Below, in pieces: positions 6,095-9,906 of a stretch of 9,906 nt of DNA. The stretch's first letter is position 1; each line of letters starts with the position of its first letter. The DNA is taken from assembly GCA_002397275.1 (NCBI GenBank), contig DHAA01000112.1, forward strand, positions 1 to 9,906, in the 5' to 3' direction. Origin of the DNA: Thermacetogenium sp. UBA4966. GTDB lineage: Bacteria > Bacillota > DSM-12270 > Thermacetogeniales > Thermacetogeniaceae. The notes below the pieces were generated by a model that worked only from the letters and a program-made list of their open reading frames with translations, had not been told where the DNA came from and did not search any database. The position numbers and the translations under genes are program-made.

Positions 6095-7678
6095 TTGCCG
6101 AGCAAGGCCTTGCTGTCCTTTGATACGGACAGCATCCAGAAGTACGTCTTTGAAACCGGTACGCTCAAGGATATCAGGGGGGCCAGCGCTTTACTGGATG
6201 AGCTGAACCGGATGGAAACCCCGTCCCTATTGAAGAGGGAAGCGGCGCCGGAGGCGGAGACGATCTATGCGCATGGCGGCTCCGGCCTTTTTCTGCTCGA
6301 TGCCGATCACGTTAGCCAGGCGATAGCCGCCGTCCAAAAGCTCTACAAAGATAAAACCTCGGCCGCCGGTATTTCGGGCGCATCCGTGGAGACGCCTCTT
6401 GATTTCGACCTAGATAGCCCTGCCGCCGCTTTGTTTAAACTGCTTTCGCTCCGCTTGCGCTGTGTGAAGGACAGCAACCCGGAATACATTGACGTCGTTT
6501 CGTCTCCCTATTTCAAGATTTGTGAATCCTGCGGCATCCGCTACAGCCAGAACTATGCCGCTGCCGGCGGCGAGGGGGGTATGTGCCGGGCGTGCCGGCA
6601 GAAGAAGGAGAAGGACGAACAGGTCAAGCGCACGATCAAGGAATATTTCTCCGGCGAACGCGCCGGCTCGAGTGAAGACAGGGCGCCTTTGTGGGAGAAA
6701 CTTTTCTTCCGGCTCAGGGATGGCGGGTACGATGTCGACGGCAGAGTGGAGCGCCCGGAAAGCTTCGGGGTATTGGGCGGGATGTCCGAGCCTGATAATT
6801 ATCTTGGATTGATCGTAGCGGATGGGGACGGAATGGGTAAAGTCCTGGGCGCCCTGAATACCATGGCCGAATTCCGGGAGTTTGCAGACCGGATCGATCG
6901 GGCGATCATCGATACCATGGCTGAGGTGATCATCAGGCATTTGCAGTTGCCCCCGAATAGCGGGAGCAGCCGGCGCCTGCCCTTCGACGTGCTGCTGCAG
7001 GGCGGCGACGATCTGGTCATGGTCACCAGGGCCCAATCGGCCATCGATGTGGCCATCGATTTGGTGAAAGGATTCAGCGACAAGGCGAGCCTGCCCGGGA
7101 GCGAACCTTCAAAGATGTCGGCCTGCGTGGTTATCGCCCACGCCAAGTTTCCCTTTCAGGCCATGTATGAGTTAGCCGAAAGCGGCCTTAGATTCGCCAA
7201 AGAGGAGGCGCACCGGCGCAGGATGCGGAAGAACAGGACTGCGTCTACCGGTCTGATAAACTTCCTGGCGATCAGCAGCCCGTCGGCTCTCAGTTTTCAG
7301 GATCACTTTAAGGCCAATCTGACCGGCAGACTGCACGGACAAAACAGGGATATTTACAGGACGATGCGCCCCTATGAACCGGATCAGCTGCGGAAGCTGG
7401 TGGATGTGGCCAGGGGGCTCGCCGGAGCGTCGCGCTCGCGGCTGCATCAGCTCTACGAGGCCTGTCACCTGGACTATTATAATTCGCTGCTGAGCGGCAT
7501 GAAGACACTGGCCCGCTGGGGGCGGAGCGAACAGGCCGACCTGATCAGGAGTCTCTTTGACGCCCCGCATACGGTCAACTGTTTTCCCTGGCTGAAGACG
7601 GAACCTGACGGTGATCTCGTCACACCCCTGGTCGATCTGGTGGAACTATATGATTTCGTGAAGAGGGGGACTGATTGA
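6095..7678 (+). CDS. cas10: Type III CRISPR-associated Cas10 (Cmr2-like), HD-less, GGDD intact
   Basis: Large subunit of a type III CRISPR effector complex, about 527 residues, clearly shorter than usual Cas10. It opens directly with the first palm domain (SFDTDSIQKYVFETGTLKDIRGASALL). The N-terminal HD nuclease domain is absent, so Cas10 ssDNA cleavage is not expected. A four-Cys zinc finger follows (C143-x2-C146, C164-x2-C167). The second palm domain has DGDGMG (243-248) and the polymerase/cyclase motif GGDD (303-306, in LLQGGDDLVMV). The rest is a helical C-terminal domain. The intact GGDD predicts synthesis of cyclic oligoadenylate from ATP when target RNA is bound. Whether this complex does so is inference. 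The stop overlaps the next gene's ATG by one base (TGATG). The start is TTG 6095, chosen from ribosome-site spacing; ATG 6089 would add two residues. Confidence 0.93.
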   Translation: MPSKALLSFDTDSIQKYVFETGTLKDIRGASALLDELNRMETPSLLKREAAPEAETIYAHGGSGLFLLDADHVSQAIAAVQKLYKDKTSAAGISGASVETPLDFDLDSPAAALFKLLSLRLRCVKDSNPEYIDVVSSPYFKICESCGIRYSQNYAAAGGEGGMCRACRQKKEKDEQVKRTIKEYFSGERAGSSEDRAPLWEKLFFRLRDGGYDVDGRVERPESFGVLGGMSEPDNYLGLIVADGDGMGKVLGALNTMAEFREFADRIDRAIIDTMAEVIIRHLQLPPNSGSSRRLPFDVLLQGGDDLVMVTRAQSAIDVAIDLVKGFSDKASLPGSEPSKMSACVVIAHAKFPFQAMYELAESGLRFAKEEAHRRRMRKNRTASTGLINFLAISSPSALSFQDHFKANLTGRLHGQNRDIYRTMRPYEPDQLRKLVDVARGLAGASRSRLHQLYEACHLDYYNSLLSGMKTLARWGRSEQADLIRSLFDAPHTVNCFPWLKTEPDGDLVTPLVDLVELYDFVKRGTD

Positions 7679-8451
7679 TGACCTATTCCCATCTGTCTGT
7701 GCGGTACAGGATTATCTTCGACAGCCCGTTCCACTGCGGCAACGGCATGGGCGGGGCGCTGGTGGACCGCCTGGCGAGGCGCGACGAGAGCGGATATCTG
7801 ATCGTTCCCGGTTCGACTGTCAAGGGTATCGTCAGGGAGAACTGCGAGCGCCTGGCCGCGCTGTTCGGCGTAAATGTTGCCGGACCGCATGTGCCGTCCG
7901 GGGATGGCCCGGATACGCAGAAATTCATTGAATGGCTGTTCCAACGACATAACCCGGTTACTCTGCTGTTTGGTTCACAGCTGCGGCAGGGCGGCCTTTG
8001 CTTTGACGACGCTGTGCTGGAAAAATATTGGCAGGATTATTTCAGCGGCGCTCTGGAGACAGCAGATGAAACAGCAGGAAAAACAGCCGGCGGCAGACTG
8101 GCATGGCAGGTGGAAAGACGGGCGCGGGCGAGGATGTCCAGGCTGACCGGCGCCGCGGCTCACAGGGGGCTGTTCACCGGCGAATACGGGATCCGGGGGC
8201 TTACCTTCATGGGCATGGTGAGCGGCTATCTACAGCGCCTCGACTATGCGGGGGCCGATCTTTCCGAGTACGCCAGGCTGCTTCTGTTGGCGGGCTTAAA
8301 ACTGATGGGCGGTATGGGGGCGGATCGCTCGACAGGCGCGGGGCGCTGCCGGGTGGAGCTGACCGAGTTGAAGCTGGACGGACGGCCGGCGGAGGCGCGG
8401 GATGAACTGAACAGGCTCGAGAATCTGCTGCTGCTCGATCAATTTAATTGA
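7678..8451 (+). CDS. Csm3-like RAMP (Cas7-type) backbone subunit of type III complex
   Basis: A 257-residue single-RAMP protein that would polymerise along crRNA as the backbone. Visible RAMP features are the first strand RYRIIFDSPFHCGNG, the segment VDRLARRDESGYLIVPGSTVKG, the thumb hairpin motif RARARMSRLTGAAAHRGLFTGE, and the glycine-rich loop GGMGADRSTGAGRCRVEL near the C-terminus. Asp30 in VDRLARRD aligns by eye with the catalytic Asp of Csm3 (IDSPV..D..PGSSLKG), so cleavage of target RNA at 6-nt steps is predicted from the family. ATG 7678 overlaps the cas10 stop; GAGGGGG (7663-7669) gives good spacing, better than TTG 7675. A short Ala/Thr-rich insert (about residues 126-138) looks like a flexible loop. 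Csm3 is the best match; Cmr4-type is the alternative. Confidence 0.88.
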   Translation: MTYSHLSVRYRIIFDSPFHCGNGMGGALVDRLARRDESGYLIVPGSTVKGIVRENCERLAALFGVNVAGPHVPSGDGPDTQKFIEWLFQRHNPVTLLFGSQLRQGGLCFDDAVLEKYWQDYFSGALETADETAGKTAGGRLAWQVERRARARMSRLTGAAAHRGLFTGEYGIRGLTFMGMVSGYLQRLDYAGADLSEYARLLLLAGLKLMGGMGADRSTGAGRCRVELTELKLDGRPAEARDELNRLENLLLLDQFN

Positions 8452-8470
8452 TAGTTATGGGGGAGTGGTA

Positions 8471-9691
8471 ATGCAGGAGATAGTGATCACCGGCCGGGCG
8501 CTGACGCCCCTGGCTCTGAGGGAGGGCCGGAGCAAGAACGAGTTCCGCACGCAGCGCTACATTCCCGGCAGCGCTTTGCGCGGGGCGCTGGCAGAGGTGC
8601 AGCGCCTGCTGCATCCGGAGATGACGGCGGAATTTACCTCCTTTTTTCTGCAGGGCAGGGTTTCCTACGGTAACCTGATGCCTGCCAATTTTGAGTATGA
8701 CAGCGAATTGCTGAATCAGCACAGCCCGGTTGCTCCGCTGCCGGCCACGGCCAGAACCTGCAAGCGCTGCGGCGGTTTCCGCGCCCAGTCCCAGGGAAAG
8801 GATGAAAGGCACGGGGTGTGCGACAGCCTGATACCCTGGCTCCTGTTTGCACTGAGCGGCCGGAAGAATGCTTCCGCCCTGGCGCCGATAGAAGCGTGCC
8901 GGCAGGATCGCTGCGGGGCGGAGCTGACAGGTATCAGGGGGTTCTACCGCAGAGGGGCGCTGCCCGGCGGAATCGGGTGTTCAGAGGAGACGACCGGCCT
9001 GATCACCCGCATCGGCATCAACCGTATGACCGGCGCCACCCAGGAGGGCGTATTGTTCAGCCGCGAAGTCCTGCCCAAAGGTACGGTTTTCTGGGGACGC
9101 TGTTTGGTGGATGAGGATCTCGTCGATCAATGGCTGCCTGTGGTGCAGGAGGCGTCGGCTTCAGAGACGCTGCGCATTGGATCGGCCCGCACAAGCGGCC
9201 TGGGCAAGATCAGCATCAGCGGAGAGAGGGCGGAGAAGACCCTCACCGCCGCCGCTATCCGAGAGGGAGCGGAGGGCTTCAACAGCCTCCTGTCGCGGGA
9301 GGCCGATCGCTGCGGCATCAAACTGGAACAGCCTTATTATCTGCCTCTGACGCTTCTCTCGGACGTGATCGCCGGCGACGAACTGCTGCGCTGTCTGACA
9401 AGCCTGACCGGCGGCTATTGGCGGCGGGAGCATGGATTGGCGGGCGCCAGGCTGGTCTACCAGTGCGCCGGGCACAGGCGCCTGAGCGGCTGGGACGGCT
9501 TGAGCCGGCTGCCTAAGCCGGACATCTATTCCATCGTCATGGGCTCGGTCTTTGTCTACGGTTTCGATGATGAACCTGATTATGAACAATTGCTTGCCGT
9601 TCAGCAGTCAGGACTGGGGGAGCGCCTGGACGAGGGGTTCGGACGTATCCGCTGGGCTGATCAATGGCATCTGGAGGTGCAACCACTGTGA
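8471..9691 (+). CDS. csx10: Csx10-like double-RAMP subunit of a type III-D complex
   Basis: A 406-residue protein with two RAMP-like halves. The first has RYIPGSALRGAL (30-40), a thumb motif ITRIGINRMTGATQEGVLF (178-196) and a glycine-rich loop RIGSARTSGLGKISI (235-249). The second half ends in the glycine-rich segment GLGERLDEGFGRI. Between the halves' core elements lies a Cys-rich insert with C97-x2-C100, H114-x2-C117 and C143-x4-C148, a probable zinc site. This arrangement matches Csx10, a Cas5-type RAMP found in subtype III-D that would bind the crRNA 5' handle. ATG 8471 is chosen: GGGGGAG (8459-8465) stands 5 bases ahead. The gap after the previous stop is 19 bases. Its end overlaps the next GTG start by four bases, so the genes are co-translated. 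The assignment rests on motif and context, not alignment. Confidence 0.8.
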   Translation: MQEIVITGRALTPLALREGRSKNEFRTQRYIPGSALRGALAEVQRLLHPEMTAEFTSFFLQGRVSYGNLMPANFEYDSELLNQHSPVAPLPATARTCKRCGGFRAQSQGKDERHGVCDSLIPWLLFALSGRKNASALAPIEACRQDRCGAELTGIRGFYRRGALPGGIGCSEETTGLITRIGINRMTGATQEGVLFSREVLPKGTVFWGRCLVDEDLVDQWLPVVQEASASETLRIGSARTSGLGKISISGERAEKTLTAAAIREGAEGFNSLLSREADRCGIKLEQPYYLPLTLLSDVIAGDELLRCLTSLTGGYWRREHGLAGARLVYQCAGHRRLSGWDGLSRLPKPDIYSIVMGSVFVYGFDDEPDYEQLLAVQQSGLGERLDEGFGRIRWADQWHLEVQPL

Positions 9692-9906
9692 GGCGCGAGG
9701 ATGAAATCAGAAGAGCGATGGAGATCAGAAAACTTGTGGCGCTGCAGGCCGGCAGCGAGGATTTTTACAGTAAGGCCAAGGCAAAGGGCGAGGCCGCGCA
9801 CACAGCCTTGAAGAACAGAGGCAAATCACAGATCAGAAACCTGGAGAACATCGCCAACAACGCCGACAAGGTCAGTGATCTGCTCGACTACGTTAAAAAG
9901 CAGACC
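9688..9906 (+). CDS. N-terminus of a small helical type III-associated protein (3' cut by window)
   Basis: The GTG start at 9688 overlaps the Csx10 stop as GTGA, with GGAGGTG (9672-9678) nine bases upstream; ATG 9718 is a later alternative. The frame stays open to the window end (73 codons visible). The sequence is almost all predicted helix and highly charged, for example REDEIRRAMEIRKLVALQ, then KNRGKSQIRNLENIAN and DKVSDLLDYVKKQ. There is no membrane segment or Cys. Position after cas10, the RAMP gene and csx10, together with the helical composition, fits a small subunit (Cas11/Csm2-like) or another III-D accessory protein. I do not recognise the family from sequence, and the C-terminus is not available. 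Confidence 0.6.
   Translation, partial: MRREDEIRRAMEIRKLVALQAGSEDFYSKAKAKGEAAHTALKNRGKSQIRNLENIANNADKVSDLLDYVKKQT

Noticed and set aside
6410..7036. Long minus-strand open frame of 208 codons inside cas10
   Set aside because: It lies antisense to an unmistakable Cas10 gene in GC-rich DNA, where such shadow frames are common. It has no recognisable domain and no good ribosome site.
8103..8405. Alternative-frame 100-codon plus-strand frame within the Csm3-like gene
   Set aside because: It sits wholly inside a clear RAMP gene. Its low-complexity Gly/Arg composition is typical of a shadow frame.

Overview
The window joins two very different stretches of DNA. About the first 5.2 kb is AT-rich and carries a low-GC Firmicutes-style sensing and export region. 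From about 5.25 kb the coding DNA is GC-rich and carries the first genes of a type III CRISPR-Cas effector operon. Strong AGGAGG-type ribosome sites, frequent TTG starts, the histidine kinase plus FtsX-type ABC pairing and the CRISPR gene types all suggest a Firmicute (Bacillota), perhaps a Clostridia/Peptococcaceae-like anaerobe. That placement is inference.

Region 1 (1-4990). A sensor histidine kinase enters from the left edge. It is split by a one-base frame loss in an A9 run at 484-492, yet its H, N, G1, F and G2 motifs are all present across the two halves. After a gap of about 390 bases come an unrecognised 66-codon gene, a LolD/MacB-type ABC ATPase and a large FtsX/MacB-type permease, tightly coupled. 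Right behind the permease lies the C-terminal scrap (Walker B onward) of a second, exporter-type ABC ATPase. Kinase plus FtsX-type transporter is a common Firmicutes layout for sensing and resisting peptide antibiotics or cell-envelope stress. The exporter scrap and two frameshifted genes suggest that the region is partly decayed.

Region 2 (5000-6090). A frameshifted gene of about 60 codons is followed by three TTTAAG boxes at near-helical spacing. Next is a GC-rich 85-codon gene for a very basic protein with an internal 28-residue repeat. About 580 bases with no supportable gene follow, containing a 12-base direct repeat whose second copy lies just before the CRISPR operon.

Region 3 (6095-9906). 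Three genes plus the start of a fourth are packed with overlaps or very short gaps. They encode an HD-less Cas10 with an intact GGDD motif, a Csm3-like single-RAMP backbone subunit with a candidate target-RNA-cleaving Asp, a two-RAMP Csx10-like protein with a Cys-rich insert, and the N-terminus of a small helical protein that could be a small (Cas11-type) subunit. This layout fits a type III-D-like effector complex that would recognise RNA and make cyclic oligoadenylate, but would lack the Cas10 HD DNase. No CRISPR array, cas1, cas2, cas6 or CARF effector is visible, so they must lie downstream or elsewhere if present.
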